From NCBI RefSeq assembly GCF_002878395.1, contig NC_061120.1, positions 112,528,601-112,592,600 of the forward strand: 64,000 nucleotides of DNA, written 5' to 3'. The notes beneath the pieces are model-generated. The model made no database searches. It had not been told where the DNA came from and worked only from the letters and a program-made list of their open reading frames with translations. Each line of letters begins with the position of its first letter. Position 1 is the first letter of the stretch. Both the position numbers and the translations under genes were made by a program. Positions 30,472 through 42,942 of the stretch are shown here, piece after piece. This stretch comes from Capsicum annuum (Eukaryota > Streptophyta > Magnoliopsida > Solanales > Solanaceae).

Positions 30472-32428
30472 TGTCATGACCCAAACCAGGGCCTTGTCAT
30501 GATGGGTATCTCAACCCCACCATGAGCTAGAGACCCCCCCTAAGCCTAACATCCAGAACACAATAAAGATAAATAGAGGAAGACAACCCTAGATAGAAAT
30601 AAATTTAGATAAATCAAGGATAGTCTAAGAATCAAAACAACCATCCAACAAAAACTTGTCCACAAAATCCTCTAAAACTAACATACCTAATTAGGTCGGG
30701 ACATGTCCCTGACTATGATAATAGAACTCTTCAATTCCCAAAATCTGAAAAAAAAAAACTAGGAAAATGGCAAAGCTTTTTAGAATATAGAGGCTCACCA
30801 CTTCACAATAACTTAATAGATAACTGCACCACCTAACGCTGCACAGGGGTAACAACAAAGTCATCAGACCCGATATCATGAAATGATATAGCATCCAAGG
30901 AGGGTTAGTGGTATAAGCACTGGAATATAACTTGGGGAAAGTGATAAAATAATGCCATGTACAAATTAGTCAAACCACATGAACACATTCATATATACAT
31001 ATATAAGATATTGGGATAGAGTATAGGGTCATGAACATTAGAGTTTTAAACCATTAACCTAGAATGTGTCGCTCAATCTTGCCCAAGGGAGTCCACTGGC
31101 TATATGGGTTTTGCTTTTGCTGCTAAAAGGTCCCCACAGTATATAGGCGCACAAATTAAGGAGATCTAAGAAAGATCCAAAGCCACCAAGGCTCCAAAAA
31201 TTCCAAGAATATATATATTATGTGAACCATGCATATGGTCATATAGATCCCCACGTTGGAAAATATGATTTCTATTATTGGTCCAACCGAAACCTCCACC
31301 TTTACACCGAGCTACCCAACCCCTTTAAAGCTTAAATTAAAACATTTGCACATAATCCCATATATTAACCTAGGATTCATTTATTAAGGCATTTACCATT
31401 TGGTATCATCATACCAATTATGCTTGCAAGATAAATCCAATTATGTCATTCCAAACCAATGAACCAATTTGACTCCCAAGTGTCCTTTTAAAAATCCAAA
31501 CTATGCACACCAAGACCTTTCAAATCCATTTATATCCATTTGTCCATAAATGTAATGCAACCATTCCAAAATTAAGTCGAACCATGAAAATTCTATATTT
31601 AAAACCAAAGGTCACGAAGGTAGGTTGGGGTTATTACCATTATTAATCCAAAATCCAAAAAATTAGGAAAACCCATGTTCCCCATTCCAAATTACCATAA
31701 AATTGAGCACATTCAATCCCAAAAACTATTTATCAAACATGAATGATACATTCAAAGCATGGGAAAATAATTCTAATAGTAAACAACTAAAAGCCCTCAA
31801 CCTAATTTCAAACCCATAATCAAATCACATGAAAAATGACTAAAACATATGCCTTTATAAAAAATATAAAATTAGGAATGAGAGACATGCCTGGAACACC
31901 AAAGAATTTGGAGAGAAATAGTAAATTAGGACCTAGATGTTTAATCCCTTAAAATGCCTAGCTTTCTCTTGCTTTGGGGAGTTTAAAAGGAGAGGAGTGA
32001 ATTTGATTAACTTATGTTAATAGGGTCTCTTAGATGTTTTAAGTTCATGGATAAATTTTATAGAAAGAAAAAGACCAAATTACCCTTAATTAAAAATATG
32101 CAAGAAAAATAGCTCCCAGTCATTGCGGGTCAGGTACCGACTCGTGATAACTATCACGAGTCATTGCCTGGACTCATGGCTTGAGCAACAACTTTAGGTA
32201 TTCACACTATTTTGGTCACAATTCCCTCACCACAACTCGTACCTTACCTTATGGCTCGTGTTGTCTAGTCGTGATCACGATAGTGAACTAGGGAAACCTT
32301 TACTGATAAGGCAATGAGTGGCACCGTACAACTCATAATGAGTGGTAATGACTCATCACCTAAGTCATTACTTGGGAAGTTCTCAATTTTACTTCAAGAA
32401 ATCAAAGTCCAAAACCTAGGGTATTACA
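30472..32428 (-). repeat. 3' LTR of gypsy E (1957 bp)
   Basis: Sense begins TGTAATACCC at 32428 and ends GTCATGACA at 30472. At 32110-32400 it carries repeats of ACTCGT/ACGAGT, including an 11-bp perfect inverted repeat GACTCGTGATA (32139-32149) with its complement at 32152-32162, spacer 2 bp. Confidence 0.88.
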
Positions 32429-32599
32429 TTAATATCCTCCTTAGGATTATTCATCCCGAATAAGGAGTCAGGGCATTTTTAGCACAAAAACAAGAAGAAA
32501 TGGAAACAGAATCCAAGGAAAAATTTCAAAATACCATAAGAATAATAATGAAAACCATACCTCAAGAATCTTTATCCAAGGTTGGGAGCATGAACAGGT

Positions 32600-33128
32600 A
32601 CTTGGCCTTTATATCTTCCTCAGTTTCCTAAGTAACTTCTTACACCTTTTGATTCCTCCAAAGCACCTATCAAAAGTTATATCCTTAGTCCTCAACATAC
32701 GATATTTTCTATCTAATATCTCAATAGGGAACTACTCGTAAGATAGTTTGAATTAATAATACCAACATCCTCCACAGGGATAATCAAAGAGGAATTACCC
32801 ACACACTTTTTTAGTAAAGACACATGGAAAACAAGATGAATAGAACCCAAACTTTTAAGAAAATCCAACTCATAAGAAACATTCCCAATTCTCCTCACGA
32901 TATGATATGGATCCACATAACAAGTATTAAGCTTCCCTTTCTTCCCAAACCTCATGACCCCTTTCGTAGACACCTTCGGGAATACCCAATCACCGATGTC
33001 AAACTCCAATTCCCTTAGCCTCACATCCATAGAAGACTTTTGGTGACTTTGAGAAGTATTAAGTATTTATCTAATCACCTACACCTTCTCTATGGCCCGA
33101 TGAACCAAGTCAGGACCAAACAACCTAG
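32600..33128 (-). pseudogene. Gypsy E integrase C-terminus and chromodomain-like tail
   Basis: Sense 33030-32713 encodes a fairly intact segment with LEFDIGDWVFPKVSTKGVMR, IVRRIGNVSYELDF and SIHLVFHVSLLKKC, the GPY/F-type module of chromovirus integrases. It then continues into a degenerate ILDRK-like chromodomain start before the 3' LTR. It is separated from the integrase core by element G. Confidence 0.75.
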
Positions 33129-33133
33129 TTTTA

Positions 33134-34666
33134 TGATATGTGAGCAGATGCTAACATATTTGAGGTTTTTAACTGAGAATAATTGCAAAGTCTTAAGAAA
33201 ATTTTGTCATTTTTTATTGTTTTATATTTGATTTTGCAATGGAAATCAAGATGCAAGAAAACCAACAATGATGGAAGTAAAAGAGTTGAAATCTGAAGCA
33301 AATAGAAGAGAAGTGTGGCTAGCGACATTCTTGATAAGCCGTCAGCACTTTGATAGGTTATCAAATTTATCATCAGCCTTAAACAGAGAATGGGATTCAG
33401 TTGGAAGAAGTGACAATGATATATGATAAGCCGCCAGCCTTGTGATAAGCCATTAGAGTCTCCATCAACCTTAGACAAAAAATGGGAGCTGAGGTGGAGA
33501 AGTGACGATATTGTCTGATATGTTATCACAGTTTTGATAAGCCATCAGGATTCACCATTATTCTTAAACAAAAATTGTCAAAATTGAAGAGGAGCTAACG
33601 ATATCTGTGATAACTCATCAGCCTCCTGATAAGGCGTCACGCTTGTTATCACCTAATTCGAGAAGAACACTATACTTTGTGATTTTGTTTTCATAATTAG
33701 GCTGAACTATTTACAATATTGTTTAGGGTTTTGTTAGAGGCTGAACATCTTAAACTTATTCCAAAGGAAAAGACACCTCTCTTTGGGGCTCTTAACTTTG
33801 AATTATTTTTCTACTATTTGATTTGGTTGTGGGAATTTTCTCTTAAACTTAGAAGAGAGTCAACTTCATACTTCATCTTTTGTAAGTTTAGTTACTTTGA
33901 ATGATGAATATAATTGTTGCTATCTCTTTCTTTTTCATGTGGAACTAAAACCCACAACTAGGGTTGTGGGATCTATGATTATTCCTCCATGGATTTAATA
34001 TTTGGTTAGGGTTCGAGTGATTGTGGAAACATCTTGATAATTCTTTTATATTAATTATATTCTGCTAATTGCAAAATATAGGCCTTGCTTACTGTTGATT
34101 TGCTTGAGATAAGAAACCAACCCTAGTAAGAAGTAAATTATCAATGAGGATTTGGGAAGGTTAAGTTCTCATCTAATGATTAATGTTGTAACAAGATTGA
34201 TCAGCTCAAGATAAAATCGGTATGAATAGAATGCTTTCCTAAGTTTGAGAGAATTAGGGAGTTTAACATCTAGGTAGGTTGAGAAACACTTAGATAGACT
34301 GTTGAAACTGATAATTTAGTGTTTTTCATAAGTCACGAGATTCCAATACTACAACTGTTATTCAATAGAGGATTACTATCATAGTGATCACAACTCTAGT
34401 TTCTCTATATCATTTATTTGAAATATTGCAGTTTAAGATTTGAGTTCTAAGGCGAATTGAAGTGTTAATAACTTTTGTTCAATAATTAAAGACCCTCATT
34501 TGTCTTTTCGTGCTAGTTGTTTGAACCTAACTTGTAGCTTTAGTTTCAAACTAGTTAATCGCCACTTATATTATTCCTTGTGGATTTGACCCCGACTCTA
34601 AAGTTGGGTAAATATATTGACGACGACTGCCTTGCACTAAATTAACGTGTAAGTTAAGCATTATCA
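33134..34666 (+). repeat. 5' LTR of element G (1533 bp)
   Basis: Begins TGATATGTGAGCAG and ends GCATTATCA. The block 33320-33640 contains several degenerate copies of GATAAGCCATCAG and inverted variants, upstream of the likely transcription start region. Confidence 0.88.
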
Positions 34667-34670
34667 AGAA

Positions 34671-34688
34671 TGGCACCGTTTTCGGAGA
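34671..34688 (+). other. Primer-binding site of element G
   Basis: TGGCACCGTTTTCGGAGA, resembling the Athila/Tat primer site TGGCGCCGTTGCCGGGGA, 4 nt after the LTR end. Confidence 0.75.
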
Positions 34689-34855
34689 ACAATTTGGTGT
34701 ATTGAGTTGGTTTGGAATTTTAGCCTACTTGTTTGAATTTAAACTTGTAAATATTTTCTTAATTTATTTTTTTTATTTTCTTTTGTTTTTATTTTTCTCA
34801 TACCTTTTTTGAGATGTCATCCTGGATAGATGTTCTTTTTGAATAATGATGATTT

Positions 34856-35062
34856 TTGAGACGATCTTGTTATTATTGTGGGGGGGGGGCATATTTTGAG
34901 GCTTGCTATCTAGATTTACCTGGAAGTGCATGGACGGGACCTCCACAATATGATCCAGATACTATCCTACTTACTGTAACTTGGTGTTTGGCTTGTAGTC
35001 AAAGTGATCATACTGAAGATATGTGTGCTTTCATGATTAAAGCAAACAAATTGATGAAATGA
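34856..35062 (+). pseudogene. Element G gag-like remnant with zinc knuckles
   Basis: A 68-codon frame with one complete CCHC knuckle, CLACSQSDHTEDMC, and an upstream CYYCGGGAYFEAC in which the His position is Tyr. This resembles the gag C-terminus of Tat/Athila elements, suggesting G derives from a coding element by loss of pol. A run of ten G residues (34880-34889) precedes it and may shift the frame. Confidence 0.5.
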
Positions 35063-35236
35063 ATTTTAGAGAATCAAGAACAACTGTGGGCAGAGATAAA
35101 ATATTTACCACTCTCACCATGTTTATAGTGTCCAAACAAAGAAGAGTGTGAGGGGGACATTAGCCAATTTGAGAAGAAAACTCAAGAATCGCAACCACTT
35201 AATTGTCATCTTGATCTTGAGACTGACATTGAGAAG

Positions 35237-35584
35237 GTGAATAAAAGTGAGTGTGTAGTAGATAGTGTAAATTTTAAAGTAGAATTATTTGGGCCTCACT
35301 CGAAGCATTTTTCCATATTATGTTTAGATGATATCTGGTTTGTAAAATCATCTAAAATAGTGGAAGAGTGTGAAGATGAGGAACAAAAATCCTATATTCT
35401 TTATTTTACACTTAATAAGCAACATAAAAACACACCTCACTTTAAGGTCGAGTGGTTTACCATGCTCAATCCATTACTTGACTTCTTAATTTTTGTACCA
35501 CCCCCTTATGATCGAGGAAAGAAGATGGACTATAAGTTGGGGGTGAAATTCATATCCTCAAGGTGGAGGAAAAAGTTGAGTTAG
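35237..35584 (+). CDS. Element G ORF, 115 aa, unknown
   Basis: Longest frame inside G. No recognised domain: acidic middle (VEECEDEEQK), aromatic C-terminal half with VPPPYDRGKK. It is followed by GCGCTGCTGGGGAGTCAACC (35608-35630), a variant of the Athila/Tat GGGAGGCAACC motif, which in those elements follows integrase. It may be the end of a diverged integrase or a chance frame. Confidence 0.35.
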   Translation: MNKSECVVDSVNFKVELFGPHSKHFSILCLDDIWFVKSSKIVEECEDEEQKSYILYFTLNKQHKNTPHFKVEWFTMLNPLLDFLIFVPPPYDRGKKMDYKLGVKFISSRWRKKLS

Positions 35585-35589
35585 GTCAT

Positions 35590-37152
35590 GCCATGACATC
35601 AAATCAGGCGCTGCTGGGGAGTCAACCTAGGGTATTTTGTTGTTTGTATTCGTATTATGTAATTGACATCAGATCTTTGTAACCAGGGTGCCACAGGTAT
35701 GTTTCTAACTCTCTTGTTTTGGTTTGACGCATTGGGGATATTGAATGATTTTCAGTTGAAGGTGGGACTACTTGTGGGTGTTGATGTCTTCTTGGAGCTT
35801 TTGTTGTCGTGCCTCTTTTCCCCGGAGTCTTGTCCTAGTAAAGCCGGTATGTTTAGGAGTATTGTGATTTGTGGTAAAATGTTGTAGTTGACTAGGAGAA
35901 ATACAAGTACCTTAGGCAGTTAACATATTTTTGTTGATTTTTGAACACCTCTCCAATGGTTTGTTTTATAAATATGTGATATGCATTCATGTTTGACCAC
36001 TGTGCATCTTGTTATGGCATTAATACTAGGAACATGATAATCACTGCTAACAATTACATGAACCGAATGGGTAGTAGCTTGCGATTTACCTTTGTGCCAT
36101 ATGTGTGTGAGATACTACTTAATTCCCATTGTGTGTTAAATTTAGAACTTGCCTGGTTGGTCTTGCCTTGGTTATAGGATATAGATTAGGAAAGGATCAT
36201 AGGTCGTTGTTGATATTAGTCCACTTTTAGCCTAAATGACTTTCCATTTGTGAATAATATCCCTTGATCCTAATTTTGAGCGTACATGCCTATTCTTTTT
36301 ATTATACCTATCACCTTTCCATTTGTATCACAATGAACCTATTTTGGCCCTGGTCCTCCTTGGACATTGTGCACTTTAACTTAGGCAAATAGACTTAGTT
36401 GAGGGTGGCTATCATAGGGGTGCGTGATGTAAAGAGATGATTAATAAAGGTAATAAATCAAAAAAAAAATGCAAGGCTGGGTGTGGTAGAAAAAGAATGA
36501 GAAAGAAAAATTGTGAAAATAAATAAATAAATAAAAATTGCACCTAGCTTAAATGTGCTTTAATCAAGAAAGGGAGAAATAAGGTAAAGGTTGATAAGTG
36601 AGACCCTAAAAATAGTGTAGTGCCAAGGAGGCTTAGTTACTTTAAATATCCTTGTTATCATACCAGCTCCTAGCCTACATTACAAGCCAAAGAGAAGACC
36701 TATAGTGATCCTAGCTGACCTGTCTAAAAGTCTTGGTAATGAAACTAAGGGCAAGCCTCTGGTATTCGGCATACATTGATTGGAACTTTATTTTGAGAGT
36801 GAGTGTTTGGTGATTGTCCCCATTGTTACATATGTAATGTCTGATATAAGTGAAGTGGGACTTTTTTGTAGTGAGGGCACACTGGTTACGTTGCTAGTTG
36901 CTAACTTATTTGGATAGTGTAAGCTTGATACATGAATGGTTGTTATTGCTGAATTGATGCCATAGCTTGATTACCGTGTGTCCCATTGTTGTTCTTCAGT
37001 AGCATACACAGTTGATTTGGAATTAATTGACCTTAGAGAAGGTACAGATGGTTTTGAGATAATATAGATGCTTAACTGCCAAATGTACTTTGTATCAACT
37101 TGGTTGTGTTTTAGTTGCTTAAGGACAAACAATTGTTTTAAGTTGAGGGTGT
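35590..37152 (+). other. Element G 3' internal non-coding region
   Basis: No recognised coding domain; short frames at 35663-35887 and 35989-36177 look like chance. It ends in a purine-rich tract AAGTTGAGGGTG (37139-37150) abutting the 3' LTR. Confidence 0.6.
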
Positions 37153-38686
37153 TGATGCGTGAGCAGATGCTAACATATTTTAGGCTTTTAACTAAGAATA
37201 ATTGTAAAGTCGTAAGCAACTTTTGTCGTTTTTGATTTTTTTATCTTTAATTTTGCAGTGGAAGTCAAGATGCAAGAGAACCAACAATGATGGAAGTAAA
37301 AGAGTTGAAATCTGAAGCAAATAGAAGAGAAGTGTGGCTGACGACATTTTGTGACAAGTCGTCAGCACTCTGATAGGTTATCAGCTTCATCGTTAGCCTT
37401 AAACAGAGAATGGGATTCAGTTGAAAGATATGATGATGACATGTGATAATCCATCAGCCTTGTGATAAGCCATCAAAGTTATCGTTAGGCTTAGACAGAA
37501 CATGGGAGCTGAGGTGGAGAAGTGACGACATTATTTGATATGTCATCACAGTTTTGATGAGCCGTTGGGATTCACCGTCAACCTTAATCAGAAATTGTCA
37601 AAATTGAAGAGGAGCTAACGACATCCGTGATAAGTTATCAACCTCCTAACAAGGCGTCACGCATGTCGTCACCTAATCCGAGAAGAATACTGAATTCTGT
37701 GATTTTGTTTTTATAATTAGGATGAACTATTTAAAGTATTGTTTAGGTTTTCTTAGAGGATGAACATAAACTTATTCCAAAGGAAAAGACACCTCTCTTT
37801 GGGGCTCTTAACTTAAAATTCAATTTTCTACTCTTTGATTTGGTTATGGGAATTTTCTCTTGAACTTGGAAGAGAATCAACTTCATACTTCATCTTTTGT
37901 AAGTTTAATTACTTTGAATGATGAATATAGTTGTTGCTATCTCTTTATTTCTCATGTAGAACTAAAATCCACTACTAGGGTTGTGGGATCTATGATTATT
38001 CCTCCATGGATTTAATATTTGGTTAGGGTTCGAGTGATTGTGGAAACATCTTGATAATTCTTTTGTATTAATTATTTTCTGTTGGTTGCAAAAAATAGGC
38101 CTTGCTTACTGTTAATTTGCTTGAGATAAGAAATCAACCCTAGTAAGAAGTGAATTATCAATGAGGATTTGGGAAGGTTAAGTTCTCATCTAATGATTAA
38201 TGTTGTAACAAGATTGATCAACTCGAGATAAATTCAGTATGGATAGAATACTTTCCTAAGTTCGAAAGAATTAGGTAGTTCAACATCTAGGTAGGTTGAG
38301 AAATACTTAGATGGACTGTCGAAATTGATAATTTGGTGTTTCCCATAAGTCACGAGAATCTAATACTACAACTGTTATTCAATGAAGGATTACTAATCAT
38401 AGTGATTACAACTCTAATTTCTCTATATCATTGATTTGAAATATTGCAGTTTAAGATTTGAGTTCTAAGGCGAATTGAAGTGTTAATAACTATTGTTCAA
38501 TTATTAAAGACCTCCATTTTGTCTTTTCGTTCTAGTTGTTTGAATCTAACTTGTAGCTTTAGTTTCAAACTAGTTTAATCGTCACTCATATTGTTCCCTA
38601 TGGATTTGGCCCTGACTCCAAAGTTGGGTAAATATATTAACGACGACCGCCTTGCACTAAATTGATGTGTAAGTTGAGTGTTATCA
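37153..38686 (+). repeat. 3' LTR of element G (1534 bp)
   Basis: Begins TGATGCGTGAGCAG and ends GTGTTATCA. Near-equal in length to the 5' LTR, with scattered substitutions. Confidence 0.88.
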
Positions 38687-38691
38687 TTTCA

Positions 38692-39733
38692 CCAAACTCA
38701 AACCACCCAATAAGAGACCTATACCTCCTACCATAATTACCTTTAAAAAAGTCATTCCAATACTTGAGTAATAACTATTATTGTAAGCAAACTCAATGAG
38801 AAGTAAGTGTTCAGCCCAACTTTCCTTAAAATCAACTACAAAGGCCCTTAGCATATCCTCCAAAGTCTGAATAGTTTGTTATGCTTGTCCATGCATTCGA
38901 GGGTGAAAATGGTGCTAAGGTTCACTTAACAATCTCTTGTTTAAATAGCTTGGCATAATCTTTTCCAGAGTAGTTAGTCCTCACAGGCAAGAAGTGAGCA
39001 GACTTAGTTGTTCTATCCACAATGACCCAAATAGAGTCATACTAATTATGAGATTACGAATGAAACATAACAAAATCCATGTTAATCATCTCCCACTTCC
39101 ACATAGGCAACTCTATCTCTTAAGACATGCCACCAGGCCTCAAGTTCTCTAACTTAACTTGTTGATAGACCATACACTTAGCTACAAAATTTGCCACATC
39201 TCTCTTTATATTGTTCCACCAATAGATCTCCTTCAAGTCATGGTACATCTTAGTCAAATCTGAATGAAATTTATATCTATACTAGTGGGCCTCAATCAAA
39301 ATCCTTTCTCATAGCCCATCAACATCAGGAACATATAATCTGCCTTAGTACCTCGGAATGCCATCTTACCCAATTTTGAATGCCATAACTATTTGCTAAC
39401 CCACATCATCCTTATTCTGCATATTTATAGGATCCAAAGCCTATTTCTCCTTTATCTCAACACCAAAAGATGATTTCACCACTTCTTGAACAATTACTCC
39501 CTTATCCTTAGAGTCCAAGAGATGGACTTCTAAGTTAGCTAACCTATGAATGTCCTTCATCAACCCTTTTTCTCCTCATCAATATATGATAAGATCCCCA
39601 TACACAACCTACTAAGAGCATCATCAACAATATTAGCTTAACTTGGATGGTATTCAAGGATCATGTTATAATCCTTAAGCAATTCGAGCCACCGCCTCTG
39701 CTTGAGATTTAATTCCTTCTGAGTAAACATATA
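38692..39733 (-). pseudogene. Gypsy E integrase core, degenerate
   Basis: In sense it shows the RNase H-integrase linker, an HHCC-type zinc region (an H-x-H block, then YWWNNIKRDV and a Cys pair) and a DDE core beginning near MDFVMFHS. Stops are frequent. Element G interrupts it at 38691; the C-terminal module resumes at 33128. Confidence 0.7.
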
Positions 39734-41400
39734 CTACAAGCTCTTATAGTCTAAGTAGATATCCATGTGCACCCCGTACATGTAATAAAGCCAAGTCTTC
39801 GAAGCAAAAACCACATCCGTCAACTCTAGATCGTGAGTTGGGTAATTCATTTCATGAACCTTAAGTTTCCTAGAAGCATATGCCATAACATTATCATGCT
39901 TCTCAAAATACAACCCAACTCTACATGGGATGGATCTCAATACACTACAAATCCATTAGTACCCTTAAGTAGGGTAAAAATTGAAGCAAAAGTCAACTTA
40001 TCCTTCAATCTCTAAAAATTACCTTCTCAAGCATCAAACCACAAAAACTTAACCTTCTTATGAGTCAACTTTGTCAATGGAGAAACAACAAAAGAGAAAC
40101 TCACAAAAAACCTTTTATAGTATCCTACCAAACCCAAGAAGCTACTAATGTCAGTTGGAGTCGTAGGTCTGGGCCATTTCTTAACAGCCTCAACCATCTG
40201 TGGATCCACCTTAATCCCCTTACTAGAAATAACATGCCCAAGAAAAGTTACAGAATTCAGCCAAAACTCATACTTAGAAAATTTAGCATACAACTTTTGG
40301 TCATTAAGAGTCTGTAATATGATTCAGAGGTGATTGGAATAATCCTTCCCACTCTTACAATACACTAAGATGTCATAAATGAAGACTATAACAAATAAGT
40401 CCAAAACAACCTAAACACCCCATTCATAAAATCTATGCCGGAGCATTGGTCAACCCAAATGACATAACCAGAAACTTATAATGGCTATACCAGGTTCGAA
40501 AAGCAATCTTCAGAATATCAACCACCCAAATTTTCAAATGATGATAGCCCAAATGAAGATCAATCTTAGAGAAACACCTAGTACCCAAAAGCTGGTTAAA
40601 AAGATCATTAATCCTAGGAAGAGGGTACTTATTCTTCACTATAACCTTATTCAACTGCCGATAATTTGTACATATCCAAAGAGACCCATTCTTCTTCCAC
40701 ACGAATAGCACATGATCACCCCCTGTAGAAACAATAGGATGAATGAAACCCTTATCAAGAAGATCCTTCAAATACTCCTTAAGCTTCTTCAATTCATCCG
40801 GATCCATGCTATAAGGGGGATGAAAATAGGACGGGTATTCAGTAGAAGATCATTCCAAAGTCTATTTCCCTATTAAGAGGAATTCTAAGAAGATCATCAG
40901 GGAAATATTTAAGATATTCATTAACCATAGGGATAGATTGAAAAGTAGGACTTTTGGAGTTAGAATCCTTAACCCATACTAGATGATATAGACACTCTTT
41001 AAAAATTAATTTCTGAGCTCTAAGATTGGAAATAAACCTCTCTTTGGGTACTATGGAACTCCTTTCCCATTCTAATACTGGTTCATTAGGAAAGTGAAAG
41101 TTAACCTTTCGAGTCCTATAACCCAAAGAAGCATAGCATGAGTGAAGATAATTTATCCCCAACATAATATCAAAATACACCATATCCAGTTCTATCAAAT
41201 CCACCAATATTTCTCTATGAAAGATAGACACCACACAAGCCTATAGATCCTTCTAGCAACAACAGACTCACCCACTAGAGTAGATACAACAAGGGGTTAG
41301 AAGCTTTTTTAGGATCAAAACTTAAGTGTATAGCCACATAAAGAGTCACATAAAAAAAGAGTAGAACCCATATCAAACAAACAGTAAACATCACGAGAGA
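39734..41400 (-). pseudogene. Gypsy E protease, RT and RNase H, degenerate
   Basis: Protease remnants include DMGS for DTGS near 41370 and VYFDIMLGINYLHSCYASL (41170-41110). RT N-terminal part 40807-40433 contains [27 protein letters not shown] and [11 protein letters not shown]. The catalytic motif reads FIYD, the first Asp of the expected FIDD being Tyr (about 40395-40380). RT C-terminus 40293-40027 has LGHVISSKGIKVDPQ and FLGLVGYYKRF; RNase H 39940-39734 has AYASRKLKVHEMNYPTHDLE. Frameshifted between blocks. Confidence 0.85.
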
Positions 41401-41545
41401 AGAGTTGTAACATACTAGTAACAATTTCTGGGAAGACTCAGATTCCTGATGAGTAGTAAGTGTAAAGAGAGAATTTTAGCCAGTGTCGGTACCAAAAGTA
41501 GCACCCGTAGGGGCAGGAACTGAAAAAATGGCAACTAGAAATTTA

Positions 41546-42745
41546 TTAGCCGCAGGGAAACCTTGGCTGGATAATCTCACTGTATATGACTAAGATGACT
41601 ATAATTAAAGCACCAGTTTCTCCTCTCCTCACAATAACCACAGTAAAGCTATCCACAAAATCTATAAGAAGGATAAGGCGAGGCTGACTGAGCGTCACAA
41701 GCCTGAGAGTAGGACCCTTGTGCCTTAGGACTGCTGCTATCCTGAAAATAACGTTCACTAGATTTCTTGAGATACAGAGCACTAGATGTAAAATAAGAAT
41801 TTGAACTCCGCTAATTCTTTTTCTTATTCTACTATCTACCATCTCTTTTACTGTTCTGCTGATTTGTACTCTGCTCTGAATATTTGAACTTCTTATTCTG
41901 CCTTTCTACAATTTATAATTGCTTCTTTTTTTAGTCATCCACCTGCTGTATATAAACGACCAGCCTAGAGATGTCCATACCATTATTCAACATTGCAGCC
42001 TTACACTCTATTACCAAGTCACGACACAAGCTCGAAGCAAACTTTCTCATCTTGTAACTCATGTTAGACACTATCTCTGGAGCATAACAAGACAATTGCT
42101 GAAATTTTAGAGCATATTTATTTACACTCATCTTACCCTACTTCAAATTAACAAACTCTTCCGCCTTAGGTTTCTTCAACTCCTAATGAAAGAAATGATC
42201 AAGAAAGGCACCCAAAAATACTTCCCATACCGATGTCTCAGAATTATTACCTGTCGACTATTCCTACTCCTTATACCATTGGTATGCCACATCTTTCAAT
42301 TGATAACCAGCAAACTCCACAACCTTTACATCATTAGTATGCATCACCCAAAAAATCTTCTCTATCTCATTAATAAATCCTTACAGATCCTCCTCAACCT
42401 TAGAGCATATGAAGGTTGGGGGATTCAACCTCACAAACTGACCAACCCTAGTGACCTCAGAGGAAGGATAAAAAAATCAATATAATCAGATTGGCGAGAT
42501 TAAGAGGCCACCAATTGAGTACACAGATAGATACAATAGTGGAACTCCACATTAGAAATATCTCCCTGAGCTGGCTGATCATAAGTATCACTAGCCCGAA
42601 GAGACCAAAAAAGACTGGTTGGGATCGATGGAACTCCACGTGGGGCAGTATAGTCAGTAGCAGGGAACATTATCCTTGGGTGGGATAGCGGGTCCAACAA
42701 AATTCTATGAATATCAGATCTTTGGGGAAGCATGATATGAAACAT
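41546..42745 (-). pseudogene. Gypsy E gag, degenerate
   Basis: Sense begins near 42745. The recognisable core at 42131-41931 is MSVNKYALKFQQLSCYAP, then KMRKFASSL and MDISRLVVYIQQVDD, which match conserved blocks of Tekay-type gag. The 41842-41546 part is Arg-rich, in the position of the zinc-knuckle region. Confidence 0.75.
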
Positions 42746-42926
42746 GAGTAAGCTAAGAAATAAAGAAGGTTATGACACTAGACTATATAGCCCAAAATAG
42801 AACACAAGAAAGAAAAACATTCCTAAATTCCTTGTAGCATTCCCTTTGTAAGTATGGCATACTACACACCTACAAAAGGAACTCTACTCAACATGGCTTT
42901 ATGGATACCCAATGACTCTGAACCAT

Positions 42927-42938
42927 GCTCTGATACCA
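42927..42938 (-). other. tRNA-Met primer-binding site of gypsy E
   Basis: Sense TGGTATCAGAGC, an exact match, 4 nt inside the 5' LTR edge. It fixes the orientation of E as minus. Confidence 0.88.
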
Positions 42939-42942
42939 AGCT

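Larger units (their letters stand above)
33134..38686 (+). mobile_element. Non-autonomous LTR element G (5553 bp), inserted in E integrase
   Basis: Two direct LTRs (33134-34666 and 37153-38686) with matching TGAT...TATCA ends and an Athila/Tat-type primer site after the first. The internal region is 2.5 kb and has no protease, RT or integrase. Flanks are TTTTA (33129-33133) and TTTCA (38687-38691), a 4/5 duplication, and the integrase of E reads across. The LTRs differ less from each other than those of E or F, in agreement with being the innermost insertion. This is a LARD-type arrangement. Confidence 0.85.

Noticed and set aside
35663..36177. Two further ORFs in element G
   Set aside because: Short, unrelated to known domains, and in the 3' non-coding part of the element.
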